From DATIXJ01 sp035518715 (GTDB lineage: Bacteria > Bacteroidota > Ignavibacteria > UBA10030 > SZUA-254), in contig DATIXJ010000027.1 of the NCBI GenBank assembly GCA_035518715.1, forward strand, positions 105,517-169,516: a DNA stretch of 64,000 nucleotides. Direction: 5' to 3'. The translations under genes and the position numbers were made by a program. Under the pieces are notes generated by a model. The model was not told where the DNA came from. It saw nothing but the letters and a program-made list of their open reading frames with translations, and made no database searches. Of the stretch, positions 1-8,286 are shown piece by piece (the first letter of the stretch is position 1; every line of letters starts with the position of its first letter).

Positions 1-2
1 AC

Positions 3-977
3 CGGGATGAGGTCTTCAAGAAACTCTTTCTTCCCATGGTCAATTTTCACCTGCCGCCGCATTCCTATTCCCTCCTATCGTGGAAACACGTTTCTGACTG
101 GATCCAGGAGATCCTCTTCACCGTCTCGCCGGCTGCGGTAGGCATGTTCGTTCTCGCGATCGTCTTTCGCCGGCGTATCGACTGGAAAGATCCGAAAATT
201 CTTTGCTATGGACTTGCGTCATTCTATTTTCTGCTCTTCAACATGACCATCAATCCGATGCTCACGCCAATCCGGGACTGGGATTTTCTCTCTCTTGCTG
301 CGGATCCGCTCACGTTTCTTGCGATCGCACTCTCGCAACAGATCTTTCTGATGTTCAAGGAACCCGGGGATCAGAGAACCATCCTTGCCATCGGTGTCGC
401 TCTTGCAGTCATCTCATGCTCGATCTTCCTTGTCAATGCCGATCCCGTGAAGGTGAGCCGGCGTCTCGAAGGGACCGGAACATGGGCTTATCATGGCTTT
501 TATTCCGGTTCTTCGTATATTATCAACGTCGGCGAGAAAATGATCACTGATCCCGGCGAGCAGATTACGCGACGCGAGGAAGAGATCCGGAAGCTGGAAC
601 CCTCCGCGTCGCATCCCGACCTCGAATTGGGCGTGCTCTATCACAAACTGGGCGAGGCGGCACTGGTGGCACATCAATATGACCTGGCAATGAATACGTT
701 CACGCTGGCCTATGCCAATGATTCAACCAATGCATCTGCCATTCGCTCGCTCGGACTCATTGCCATGCTGAACGGACGCTATGATGACGCAGAAGAGATG
801 CTGGACTATTATAATGAAAACCTCAATCGGCCGATCGTCCGGGATTTCGGGGCGCTGGTTCTTGCGCAGGAGCTTGCACACCTTCGAATGCTTGAAGCAG
901 ATCACGCCGATTCCTCTGCGATCCGGCGCCAGCGGGAAGACGTCACTGCGTTTTATGTCGGCGAATATTATAAATAG
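3..977 (+). CDS. TPR-containing multi-pass membrane protein, C-terminal part (truncated by window edge)
   Basis: The frame is open to the first complete codon at position 3, so the true start lies outside the window. The visible part has several hydrophobic segments, then a soluble tail with TPR-like helices in about the last 120 residues. It aligns throughout with the internal and C-terminal part of the protein at 45400-47367: both have a YxxxSWxHxxDW stretch, a conserved RDWD just before the last membrane segments, then a TPR tail, although the tail here is shorter. By that comparison about half of a protein of roughly 650 residues is present. Its position directly upstream of glycosyltransferases suggests a role in surface glycan synthesis, perhaps as a GT-C-like membrane enzyme or assembly factor, but no catalytic motif is visible. 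It ends 15 bases before the next gene. Confidence 0.8.
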   Translation, partial: RDEVFKKLFLPMVNFHLPPHSYSLLSWKHVSDWIQEILFTVSPAAVGMFVLAIVFRRRIDWKDPKILCYGLASFYFLLFNMTINPMLTPIRDWDFLSLAADPLTFLAIALSQQIFLMFKEPGDQRTILAIGVALAVISCSIFLVNADPVKVSRRLEGTGTWAYHGFYSGSSYIINVGEKMITDPGEQITRREEEIRKLEPSASHPDLELGVLYHKLGEAALVAHQYDLAMNTFTLAYANDSTNASAIRSLGLIAMLNGRYDDAEEMLDYYNENLNRPIVRDFGALVLAQELAHLRMLEADHADSSAIRRQREDVTAFYVGEYYK

Positions 978-992
978 GCGGCCCGGACCGGT

Positions 993-2123
993 GTGAAAAT
1001 CATTATCGTGGGAACGGCGTTTCCTCTCCGCGGCGGCATCGCACACTTCAACGCACTGCTTGCATCACACCTCAAACTCAGGCATGGGGTGGAGACCGTT
1101 ACATTCAAACGCCAGTATCCGAAGCTGCTGTTTCCCGGAAAAACGCAGGAGGAATCCGGAGAGCAGGCTGGTATTGAGCCCGCGCCACAGCTCGTTGATT
1201 CGATTAACCCGTTCAACTGGTGGAGTGTTGCTCGTCAGATTGCGGCACGGCATCCCGATCTTCTCATCTTCAAGTACTGGCTTCCTTTTTTCGGCCCCTG
1301 TTTCGGAACGATTGCCGGAAGCGTGAAGAAGAGAAGCGGTGCGAAGGTTATTTACATCTGCGACAATATCATTCCCCACGAACGGCGGCCGGGAGATGTG
1401 GCATTCACGCGGTATGCGTTCCGCCGGGCGGATGGGTTTATTGTCCAGTCGGATGCGGTCGAAAAAGATCTCCGGACGCATTTTCCCGGTTCGCATTACC
1501 GGAAAGTCCCGCATCCGGTATATGAGAATTTTGGAACGGCGATTCCGAAGGAAACGGCCAGGAAGAAACTGGGGATTCGTGCTGAAAGGATCATGTTGTT
1601 TTTTGGATATGTCCGTGCATATAAGGGACTATTTGTCCTGATCGATGCGATGAGCCATTTGAAAGATGCCGGTATCCATCTTCTTGTCGTCGGCGAGTTT
1701 TATGATGATGAGCAGAAATACCGTTCACGTGTGGAAGGCCTTGGGCTTGGATCGAGCGTGACGTTTGTATCGGAATATGTTCCGAACGATCGGGTGGGTG
1801 AATATTTCAGCGCCGCGGATGTGGTGGTGCTTCCGTATCTTTCCGCGACGCAGAGCGGGATCGTGCAGATCGCATACAATTTCGACAAGCCGGTCATTGC
1901 AACAACCACAGGCGGACTGGTAGAAGTCGTGGTGGAAGGAAAAACCGGTTTTCTTGTTCCCCCCGGTTCTCCAAAGGAGCTTGCCGGATCTATACGAAGA
2001 TTTTATGATGAAAAAAAGGAAGCCGCGTTTGTGGAACATGTGAAAACCGAAAAGAAGAAATACAGCTGGGATTCACTCGTGGAAAATATTGAGGCACTGG
2101 CAGCGGAAGTATCGGGATCATAA
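993..2123 (+). CDS. Glycosyltransferase family 4 (GT-B fold)
   Basis: A 376-residue protein with a GTG start. The N-terminal Rossmann half opens with KIIIVGTAFPLRGGI, the glycine-rich acceptor-side loop of GT4 enzymes. The C-terminal half carries the donor-binding region, with QSGIVQIAYNFDKPVIAT followed by GLVEVVVEGKTGFLVPPG, the usual layout around the nucleotide-sugar site of GT4 retaining transferases. No membrane segments are present, so it should act at the cytoplasmic face. Its stop codon overlaps the start of the following methyltransferase by one base (TAATG), showing translational coupling within a glycan operon. Sugar specificity cannot be read from the sequence. Confidence 0.93.
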   Translation: MKIIIVGTAFPLRGGIAHFNALLASHLKLRHGVETVTFKRQYPKLLFPGKTQEESGEQAGIEPAPQLVDSINPFNWWSVARQIAARHPDLLIFKYWLPFFGPCFGTIAGSVKKRSGAKVIYICDNIIPHERRPGDVAFTRYAFRRADGFIVQSDAVEKDLRTHFPGSHYRKVPHPVYENFGTAIPKETARKKLGIRAERIMLFFGYVRAYKGLFVLIDAMSHLKDAGIHLLVVGEFYDDEQKYRSRVEGLGLGSSVTFVSEYVPNDRVGEYFSAADVVVLPYLSATQSGIVQIAYNFDKPVIATTTGGLVEVVVEGKTGFLVPPGSPKELAGSIRRFYDEKKEAAFVEHVKTEKKKYSWDSLVENIEALAAEVSGS

Positions 2124-2908
2124 TGGAAATTACCGAAGCGGGAAGAAAATACTGGCAGTATGAGTATGATGTGATGGCGCAGTATCTGCTGCCGCTGATG
2201 CGTGAGTGGGGTGTGAAGATCGAAGGCGCCACTGTTCTCGACGTCGGCTGCGGCGACGGCGGCGGCATCAGCGCGATGTATGATGCGGGAATGCACTGCA
2301 AGGGTTTCGATATCACACAGCCGTACATCGACCTTGCCCATGCCATGAGCGAAGGGAGGAAGATGGAGATGTTTGTCGGCTCCATCTACGCGAATCCCAT
2401 CCCGCTGGAAGGTGAGCGGTTCGATGTGGTGATACTCCACGATGTGTTTGAACATCTCGAACGGAAGACGTACGTCCTGGAAACTCTCAAGAAGTATCTG
2501 CTTCCGTCCGGGCAGCTGGTAATTACCTTCCCGCCGTATTATTCCGCATTCGGGGCGCATCAGCAATTTCTCTCCGCCCGATACGGCAAGATTCCCTTCT
2601 TTCATCTTATGCCGTTTGCAGTTTCCGGTATCATCCCAAAACTGAAGAACGAGCAGCCTCATCTCGTCGAGGAGATTCAGAAACTTGCACGCCTGAAAAT
2701 GGGGATAGGAAACTTCGAGCACCTGCTTCGGGAAACAAATTATCGGATCGAGAAGAAGAAATTCTATACGATCGGTCCGAATCATATCCGTTTCGGATTG
2801 AAACCGCTTGGTGCAGGCGTCGTCGGAAGCATACCGGGGCTGCGTGAGCTTCTCGTGTCCGGTGTCGTTTATCTTCTCTCCGCGGGGAATGGAGGGCGGG
2901 CGAAGTGA
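2123..2908 (+). CDS. Class I SAM-dependent methyltransferase
   Basis: A 261-residue protein. SAM-binding motif I, VLDVGCGDGGG, lies at about residues 38-48, followed by a second-strand acidic region (GFDI) and a motif near FDVVILHDVFEHLE, typical of Methyltransf_11/23 family members that methylate small molecules or sugars. The C-terminal half is basic and without obvious motifs. The start overlaps the upstream GT4 by one base and the end overlaps wecB by four bases (GTGA), so it is made from the same transcript. In this context it probably methylates a sugar or lipid-linked glycan intermediate; the substrate is inferred from position only. Confidence 0.9.
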   Translation: MEITEAGRKYWQYEYDVMAQYLLPLMREWGVKIEGATVLDVGCGDGGGISAMYDAGMHCKGFDITQPYIDLAHAMSEGRKMEMFVGSIYANPIPLEGERFDVVILHDVFEHLERKTYVLETLKKYLLPSGQLVITFPPYYSAFGAHQQFLSARYGKIPFFHLMPFAVSGIIPKLKNEQPHLVEEIQKLARLKMGIGNFEHLLRETNYRIEKKKFYTIGPNHIRFGLKPLGAGVVGSIPGLRELLVSGVVYLLSAGNGGRAK

Positions 2909-4020
2909 AGACTGCCGTGGTATTCGGAACGCGTCCCGAGACGATAAAGCTTGCACCGGTAGTGAAAGAGCTGGAGAAGCGCAAGCTCGATCATGCCGTC
3001 ATTGTTACGGCACAGCACAGGGAGATGCTCGACCAGGAGCTTGGCGTTTTTAACATCACGCCGCATCATGATCTCAATATCATGCAGCACAACCAGGATC
3101 TCTTTCATGTAACGACTGCCGTACTCAATCACATCAAACCGGTCCTGGCGAAGGAGATGCCGGATGTGCTCCTTGTCCAGGGAGACACGACGACGACATT
3201 TGCGGCAAGCTTAGCGGCATTCTACCTGAAAATTCCCGTTGGGCATGTGGAGGCGGGGCTCCGGACGTGGAACAAGTTCAATCCGTGGCCCGAGGAATTG
3301 AACCGCCAGCTCACGACACGCCTGACGGATTTCCATTTCGCACCGACGGAATGGGCCGGAAAGAACCTGCGAAGTGAGGGCATCGAGAAAGAGCGGATTT
3401 ACGTAACCGGAAATACGGTCATCGATGCGCTGCTCATGATCGTCGATCCGAATTACAAGTTCACCGAAGCGCCTCTCGATAAGATCGATTTTGAGAAGAA
3501 GCGGATCATCGTACTCACTTCGCACAGGCGTGAGAATTTCGGCGACCCGATGGGACAGATATTCACGGCGTGCAGGATGCTGGTGGAAAAATATCCTGAC
3601 ACGGAATTGATTTATCCCGTGCATCCGAATCCGAACGTGCAGAAGAAAGCGAAGGAAATCCTCGCCGGTGTTCCGCGGATTCACCTGATCAAGCCGATGG
3701 AGTATCGGCCTTTCGTTCAGCTGATGAACAAATGTTACCTGATTCTGACGGATTCTGGCGGCGTGCAGGAAGAAGCGCCCTCGCTCGGGAAGCCGGTGCT
3801 CGTACTCCGGAAGACGACGGAGCGTCCCGAGGCGATCGAAGCCGGCACGGCAAAGCTGGTGGGTACCGACCGCGATCCCATTTTCCGTGAGGCCGACAAG
3901 CTTCTCTCCGACCGCAAAGCGTATCTTGAGATGTCGACAAAGGCGAACCCGTACGGCGACGGCAAGGCATCGGAGCGGATCGTCGACATACTTCTCCGGA
4001 GCGTAGTAAAGGCAACGTGA
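2905..4020 (+). CDS. wecB: UDP-N-acetylglucosamine 2-epimerase (non-hydrolysing)
   Basis: A 371-residue protein, the normal length for WecB/MnaA, which interconverts UDP-GlcNAc and UDP-ManNAc. The family residues are all in register with the E. coli enzyme: K15 in RPETIKLAP, D94 in QGDTTTT, E116 in HVEAGLR, E130/E131 in PWPEEL and H207 in SHRRENFG. The C-terminal half has the DSGGVQEEAPSLGKPVL loop that contacts the UDP moiety. GTG start, overlapping the preceding methyltransferase by four bases. The gene predicts that the glycan of this locus contains ManNAc or a sugar derived from it (ManNAcA, for example), although no UDP-ManNAc dehydrogenase is visible in the window. Confidence 0.97.
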   Translation: MKTAVVFGTRPETIKLAPVVKELEKRKLDHAVIVTAQHREMLDQELGVFNITPHHDLNIMQHNQDLFHVTTAVLNHIKPVLAKEMPDVLLVQGDTTTTFAASLAAFYLKIPVGHVEAGLRTWNKFNPWPEELNRQLTTRLTDFHFAPTEWAGKNLRSEGIEKERIYVTGNTVIDALLMIVDPNYKFTEAPLDKIDFEKKRIIVLTSHRRENFGDPMGQIFTACRMLVEKYPDTELIYPVHPNPNVQKKAKEILAGVPRIHLIKPMEYRPFVQLMNKCYLILTDSGGVQEEAPSLGKPVLVLRKTTERPEAIEAGTAKLVGTDRDPIFREADKLLSDRKAYLEMSTKANPYGDGKASERIVDILLRSVVKAT

Positions 4021-4922
4021 TGCCTCAGCAGTTTCCTCTCGTCTATTGCAACGTCCTGACGCTGAACGGCAGGGACGTCCTCGTCGAGACACTCGATACC
4101 ATCCGTGCAATGACCTATCCCAATTTCAAAGTGCTTGTGGTGGATAACGGCTCGACGGACGGGTCGCAGAAGTTCCTGAAAGAGAAGTACCCGTGGGTTC
4201 ATCTCATTGAGAACGGGGAAAACCTCGGCGTCACCGGCGGGCGGAATGTGGGAATGAAGTACGCTCTTGAACATGGAGCGGAGTGGATTCATCATATCGA
4301 CAACGATGTAAAGGTCGATCCGGAGCTGTTGAGCGAGCTGATGCGTGCCGCAGCGACCGATTCCAAGATCGGAATACTCGGCTCCAAGATCTTCTATTAT
4401 GCGAAACCGGACACACTCTGGTATGCGGGAGGAAACGTAAACTACTGGACCGGCATGGTGACGCACCGCGGCTTGCGGCAGAAGGATACGGGTAAATACG
4501 ACAGGTTCGAAGACACCGCGTATGTTGTGGGGTGCTCTTTCTGTCTGAGCCGCAACGTTCTCGAAACCGTGGGGATGTTTGATCCCATTTTTAATCCGTT
4601 CTACACGGAAGATTCCGACATGTGTGCACGGGCGGTGAGGTCGGGGTTCCGCGTGGTCTATGTCCCGACGGCGAAGCTCTGGCACCGCGTCTCGACTTCG
4701 AGCGGCGGTATCATCACACCGAAGCGGATGACGCTGAAGATCGAGTACAATCTTATTTATTTCAAGCGCTACGCCCGCTGGTACCACTGGCTGACGATCC
4801 CGTGGTGCATCGGCTTCCTGACGCTTGTCTTCCTGGTCAAGGAGCTTGCCAAAGGCAAATTCAGCACAATTCCCGCGCTGGCGAAGGGATTTGTCAAGGC
4901 GGTGAAACAGCTCTTCGGGTAA
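4017..4922 (+). CDS. Glycosyltransferase family 2, rhamnosyltransferase-like
   Basis: A 301-residue GT-A fold protein. An N-terminal nucleotide-binding strand is followed by DNGSTDGS, and the metal-binding DxD is present as DNDVKVD at about residues 99-105. The acceptor-side motif EDSDMCARAVRSGF and a conserved WHR after it match the WcaE/rhamnosyltransferase subgroup. A hydrophobic segment near the C-terminus suggests membrane association. GTG and ATG lie side by side at 4017/4020; either may be used, and both overlap the wecB stop. It is a clear full-length paralogue of the GT2 at 23971-24924. It is the last gene of this operon. Confidence 0.93.
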   Translation: MMPQQFPLVYCNVLTLNGRDVLVETLDTIRAMTYPNFKVLVVDNGSTDGSQKFLKEKYPWVHLIENGENLGVTGGRNVGMKYALEHGAEWIHHIDNDVKVDPELLSELMRAAATDSKIGILGSKIFYYAKPDTLWYAGGNVNYWTGMVTHRGLRQKDTGKYDRFEDTAYVVGCSFCLSRNVLETVGMFDPIFNPFYTEDSDMCARAVRSGFRVVYVPTAKLWHRVSTSSGGIITPKRMTLKIEYNLIYFKRYARWYHWLTIPWCIGFLTLVFLVKELAKGKFSTIPALAKGFVKAVKQLFG

Positions 4923-5313
4923 GTTCTTATCTCCGTTCTTTCCAATAATTCCAGCCCATCTTCAATTTCGCTTGAAGATTCGCAAATAATTCGTTACCAT
5001 TCTTCATGTGTCGAATTTTTGGGGGATGAAATTCGACGCTCCCTTGACGACTGATGTCCGGTTGAATCAGTGCGGGGGTCTTTCGAAATGAATTCGACGG
5101 TGACCGCAGATCTGCGATTCCCGTCGGGTTACCACCACAGCGTTTATCATCTGGCTCTTTTTCTGTTTTGATTTTCATTGTTCCGGGGATTTTGCTTCAG
5201 TTTACCGACAACGATAATGAGGCTTCTTCCGTGGACAACTAAAAGTGTCAAACACGCCGTGTGGCGAAATGCCAAACGTTATGTGCAATTGCTTCGCGGT
5301 CAAGGGAAAAAAC
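4923..5313. other. Gene-poor spacer between the glycan operon and the cassette-like region
   Basis: About 390 bases without a convincing gene. It holds a 9-bp perfect inverted repeat (arms 5010-5018 and 5029-5037, 10-base loop), which could end the upstream operon but has no T-run after it. Near the right end, CGTTATGTG (GTTATGT at 5278-5284) resembles the 3' core of an integron attC site. The next reading frame starts 30 bases later. Confidence 0.5.
5278..5284 (+). repeat. attC-like 3' half site (GTTATGT)
   Basis: The heptamer GTTATGT, preceded by AAAC, is close to the 3' core of the site at 9389-9533 (AAAC then GTTATGC). It precedes the first gene of the cassette-like run by 29 bases. No matching 5' core is found upstream, so it would be a degenerate or remnant site. 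Confidence 0.3.
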
Positions 5314-6687
5314 ATGAAGTCAACACATGATACTCATTGGAAGCTTTGGATCATCTTACTCGTTGCTTTCCTCAATGGCTTATTGATGAATCGGGGTTCA
5401 GCCTGTCAGTGTTTTTCTGGCCCTCCATGCGAGGCCTACAAATACTCAGGTGTGATATTCATTGGTGAACTGCTGACTCAACAAAACTCTGGTTTCGGCG
5501 GGAGGATTGGAATTCTCTATTCTTTCAAGGTCACAAAATTGTACAAAGGGAAACGATCAGGTGAAATGAAGATCATGTCAGGGTTTGGCGGAGGGGATTG
5601 TGGCTATCCTTTTGAGAAAGGAATTCCTTATTTGATATATGCTGATTCTATCCAGGGTGGTGTGCTATATACCGACATCTGTACTCGAACCCGTCAAGTA
5701 AGAGAAGCCGCTCTCGACCTATCGTACCTCGACAATTTGCCGAAATCAGCTGAGCAAACTCACGCCTGGGGTAGTATAATGCAGTTTGATAGTCTCACTG
5801 ACTATTACATAAAATTCAAACCTTCACCCGGTGTCCAAATCAGTACAGTTGCCAATGGTCAGCGTCTCAAAACCTTTTCCGATAGCCTCGGCAATTTCGA
5901 ATTTGTCAATCTTCCCCCCGACAGTTACAAATTCAGTATCACCGTACCCCACAATTTTATGCTGGAATACGGCGATGCTTATACTGAAGTTCGATTGGCA
6001 CCATCGGGTTGTGCAATGATTCCCCTTACGCTTGTTCCCGATGGCCGCATTAGTGGTCGGGTATTAGATAACGATGGCAAATCCGTGCCGCTGATCGACG
6101 TCGATCTGATGGCAGTAGATTCTGGCTATTCAAATAATTCGTACTTGCACACCATTGGTACCCGTGGATACACAAATCGGGATGGGAGATATACGATTCG
6201 GGGAGTTCCTCCAGGCAAATATTATGTTGGGGTGAACTTGATACATGAGCCCAGGGGAAGACAGCCCTTCCCTCCAACATTCTATCCTGGAGTGACAGAC
6301 AGATCGCAAGCACGAAAGATTGAAATGAAACTTGGCGATGCAAGAGATTCCACTGACATTCTCATGCAACAACAATATGCGGTAAAAAAAATCGAAGGAA
6401 TCCTCAAGTACTCCGATGGGAGCGCTGTCCGAGGTGGCTATGTTACATTTGACGAAACAAGAACAAAGGTTCTGGCAGCAAAACAATATGCTGAGAGCGC
6501 CGTCGATTCCACTGGCCATTTCTCACTCCCCGCATTGAGAAACCAGAAAGGCTGGATCCACGCAACAATCAATCCTGATCCGGCATTAAAAAATTTCGTT
6601 GTAACGAATCCGGAACCAATCGAGATTACAGCGAGCGAAGGTACTCGGGTGTTTATTATCAAATTTGCCCTGAAACCAAATAGATAA
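5314..6687 (+). CDS. Secreted protein with NTR/TIMP-like domain and carboxypeptidase-regulatory-like domains
   Basis: I place the start at the ATG at 5314, giving 457 residues. It follows a purine-rich stretch and yields a proper signal peptide: a short polar n-region, then a hydrophobic run ending before ACQCF. The mature N-terminus has a CxC...C pattern and later GGGDCGYPF and GIPYLIYA, which resembles bacterial netrin-like (TIMP-type) modules. At least two beta-sandwich units with the signature GNFEFVNLPPDSYKF / GRYTIRGVPPGKYYVGV follow, typical of carboxypeptidase regulatory-like (transthyretin-fold) domains. Probably an extracellular or outer-surface protein of unknown function. The DNA is visibly more AT-rich than the glycan genes to its left, consistent with acquisition. 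Confidence 0.75.
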   Translation: MKSTHDTHWKLWIILLVAFLNGLLMNRGSACQCFSGPPCEAYKYSGVIFIGELLTQQNSGFGGRIGILYSFKVTKLYKGKRSGEMKIMSGFGGGDCGYPFEKGIPYLIYADSIQGGVLYTDICTRTRQVREAALDLSYLDNLPKSAEQTHAWGSIMQFDSLTDYYIKFKPSPGVQISTVANGQRLKTFSDSLGNFEFVNLPPDSYKFSITVPHNFMLEYGDAYTEVRLAPSGCAMIPLTLVPDGRISGRVLDNDGKSVPLIDVDLMAVDSGYSNNSYLHTIGTRGYTNRDGRYTIRGVPPGKYYVGVNLIHEPRGRQPFPPTFYPGVTDRSQARKIEMKLGDARDSTDILMQQQYAVKKIEGILKYSDGSAVRGGYVTFDETRTKVLAAKQYAESAVDSTGHFSLPALRNQKGWIHATINPDPALKNFVVTNPEPIEITASEGTRVFIIKFALKPNR

Positions 6688-6716
6688 TCGATCAACATCG
6701 CAAAGCAGCTGCGCAC

Positions 6717-6723
6717 GTTATGC
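6717..6723 (+). repeat. attC-like 3' half site (GTTATGC)
   Basis: GTTATGC followed by G lies 29 bases after the stop of the upstream gene and 61 bases before the next start. It is identical to the 3' core of the site at 9527-9533. The sequence between the stop and this core is too short for a full attC. A CAGCTGC/GCAGCTG inverted repeat surrounds it. Best regarded as a remnant. Confidence 0.35.
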
Positions 6724-6784
6724 GCCATGAACGGCGGCAGCTGTGTTCTGCATTGGCCGTTTTTCATCCTGAGGATTCGACCAG

Positions 6785-7393
6785 ATGTCAACTGACAATA
6801 GTAAAAACGAGGTGGAACATTTCAACCGGTGGTCCCGCACATATGACAAGTCATGGATACAACGGTTCGCACTCCCTGTCCACCAAGACATGCTCGATGT
6901 TGCTGGTAATCTAGTCGCGGCTCCGCAATCGATTATCGATATAGGATGCGGAACCGGACAGCTTCTAATCAAAGCTTCAGCACGTTGGCCTTCGGCGTAC
7001 CTTGTCGGCGTGGATCCTGCGATAGGCATGGTTGAGGTTGCACGCAGCCAAACTCGAGGTGCCACAATCTGTATCGCGAGTGCCGACTCGCTGCCGGTTG
7101 CTGACTCCTCAGCCGACATCGTCTTCAGTAGTCTCTCGTTCCATCACTGGGCTGATCAAACGAAAGGTCTTCGTGAAATAGCTCGCGTGCTGCGTCCGGC
7201 CGGTTGCCTCTGTATTGCAGACATTACAATGCCTGACTGGATTGCTAAAATAATCCGGCGCGTCAAGGTCAAAGCACCTGTGGAGATGGCTCGTCTTCTC
7301 ACCGATGCTGGTTTGATAGTCAAATTGCAGAGGCGGAGTTCTACCAGATTTGTTCTGCTGACCGTCGGAGTTAAGAACTCGGGCAGGACGTGA
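6785..7393 (+). CDS. Class I SAM-dependent methyltransferase (UbiE/Methyltransf_11 type)
   Basis: A 202-residue protein. It starts with a polar region and the HFNRWSRTYDK element common in UbiE/BioC-like enzymes. Motif I is IIDIGCGTGQLL at about residues 50-61, followed by GVDPAIGMVEVAR and the ADIVFSSLSFHHW post-motif. It is slightly short for the family, but all SAM-binding parts are present. The substrate is unknown. It is a single-gene unit between attC-like sequences. A hairpin downstream (arms 7397-7404 and 7422-7429) could act as its terminator. Confidence 0.88.
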   Translation: MSTDNSKNEVEHFNRWSRTYDKSWIQRFALPVHQDMLDVAGNLVAAPQSIIDIGCGTGQLLIKASARWPSAYLVGVDPAIGMVEVARSQTRGATICIASADSLPVADSSADIVFSSLSFHHWADQTKGLREIARVLRPAGCLCIADITMPDWIAKIIRRVKVKAPVEMARLLTDAGLIVKLQRRSSTRFVLLTVGVKNSGRT

Positions 7394-7454
7394 CCAATCA
7401 ACACACTACGTTGCGGTGTAAGTGTTGATGCTGCCGTGCACGAGCGTATAACAG

Positions 7455-7579
7455 GCCTAACAACGGCGCTCCCTCATTTTATATGGCGATGGCAACCCAA
7501 AACGAAAGCCTAAAGGATATCGCTCCATGCCGCACTCATTTAAGAGAAGAGCGCGGAGTGCGGCACGGCGTCGTTGGGC
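7455..7579 (+). repeat. Integron attC recombination site
   Basis: The 125-base element opens with GCCTAAC (7455-7461), matching the inverse core RYYYAAC, and closes with GTTGGGC (7573-7579), matching the core GTTRRRY. The two ends are complementary over most of about 14 bases. An inner perfect 10-bp stem, TGCCGCACTC (7528-7537) with GAGTGCGGCA (7556-7565), sits in the 3' half. Size, cores and position, with the next start codon 11 bases beyond the core, are what is expected of a cassette boundary. Confidence 0.75.
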
Positions 7580-7589
7580 GAAACGGTAG

Positions 7590-8216
7590 GTGGTGAACAA
7601 CCCAATGCTGATCACACTCGAGATCCTGGCGGTGGTCATCGCACCCCTCATATTTCTATACCTCAAAGGAACCTGGCATTTACGTGCTTCCATCCCGTGT
7701 CTCGTCAGCATATCTATCCTGTGGTATCTGACCTACTCGCCGATACATGAGTTGAGCCATGCTGCCGCGACATATCTGGTAGGCGGCCAGGTCACCTACA
7801 TGAAGCTCATTCCCCGGTTCTGGCTCGGCGAGTATGGACGCGCATGGATCACGCCGGCCGGAATTACGGAGGGCTGGCAGCAACTCATCATGACAGCTTC
7901 TCCGTACATCATGGATGTGGCGTGTCTTACGGCAGTCATATTCGTTCTTCAACGAGGTTTCTCGAAGAAGGCCTTTGTCGTTGGTCTTGTCTTCATGCTT
8001 CTCTGTTTGAGGCCTGCATTTGATTTCATCTGCGAGACAATCGCGTTTCTCTCCGGCGACAGAGGAGACTTCTTCCACATAGAGATTTTGACCGGAAGCT
8101 TTATGATCCGGCTGCTCTTGCTCCTATCGCTCGGGTTATCCCTGTTTGCTATCGTGAACATTTTGAGGCGCTTTGTCGGGTTTCCTGATGCTCCATTACG
8201 TACGGCGAGCACATGA
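7590..8216 (+). CDS. Multi-pass membrane protein with HExxH motif (M50-like metalloprotease candidate)
   Basis: A 208-residue protein with about five or six hydrophobic segments. Within the second or third segment lies IHELSHAAAT, an HExxH zinc-site signature embedded in a membrane-like context as in site-2-protease (M50) enzymes. A second metal ligand is not certain; the acidic DFICET in a later hydrophobic stretch is a candidate, but the classical NPDG is absent. Start is GTG-GTG at 7590/7593 or ATG at 7605; none has a strong ribosome site. The coding region begins 11 bases after the attC core at 7579, as in integron cassettes. The function is unknown. Confidence 0.7.
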   Translation: MVNNPMLITLEILAVVIAPLIFLYLKGTWHLRASIPCLVSISILWYLTYSPIHELSHAAATYLVGGQVTYMKLIPRFWLGEYGRAWITPAGITEGWQQLIMTASPYIMDVACLTAVIFVLQRGFSKKAFVVGLVFMLLCLRPAFDFICETIAFLSGDRGDFFHIEILTGSFMIRLLLLLSLGLSLFAIVNILRRFVGFPDAPLRTAST

Positions 8217-8286
8217 ACAAGCAGATGCTGCACTCTGAGGCGAACGGTCGACTTGAAACTGTGTGCAACAAATTCACTCTGATGAA

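Noticed and set aside
4927..5178. 83-codon open frame on the minus strand
   Set aside because: No ribosome site, no family resemblance, and opposite to the direction of everything around it; I treat the stretch as spacer.
7397..7429. ATCAACAC/GTGTTGAT dyad considered as an additional attC
   Set aside because: Cores do not match and it is too short; more likely a terminator-like hairpin of the methyltransferase gene.
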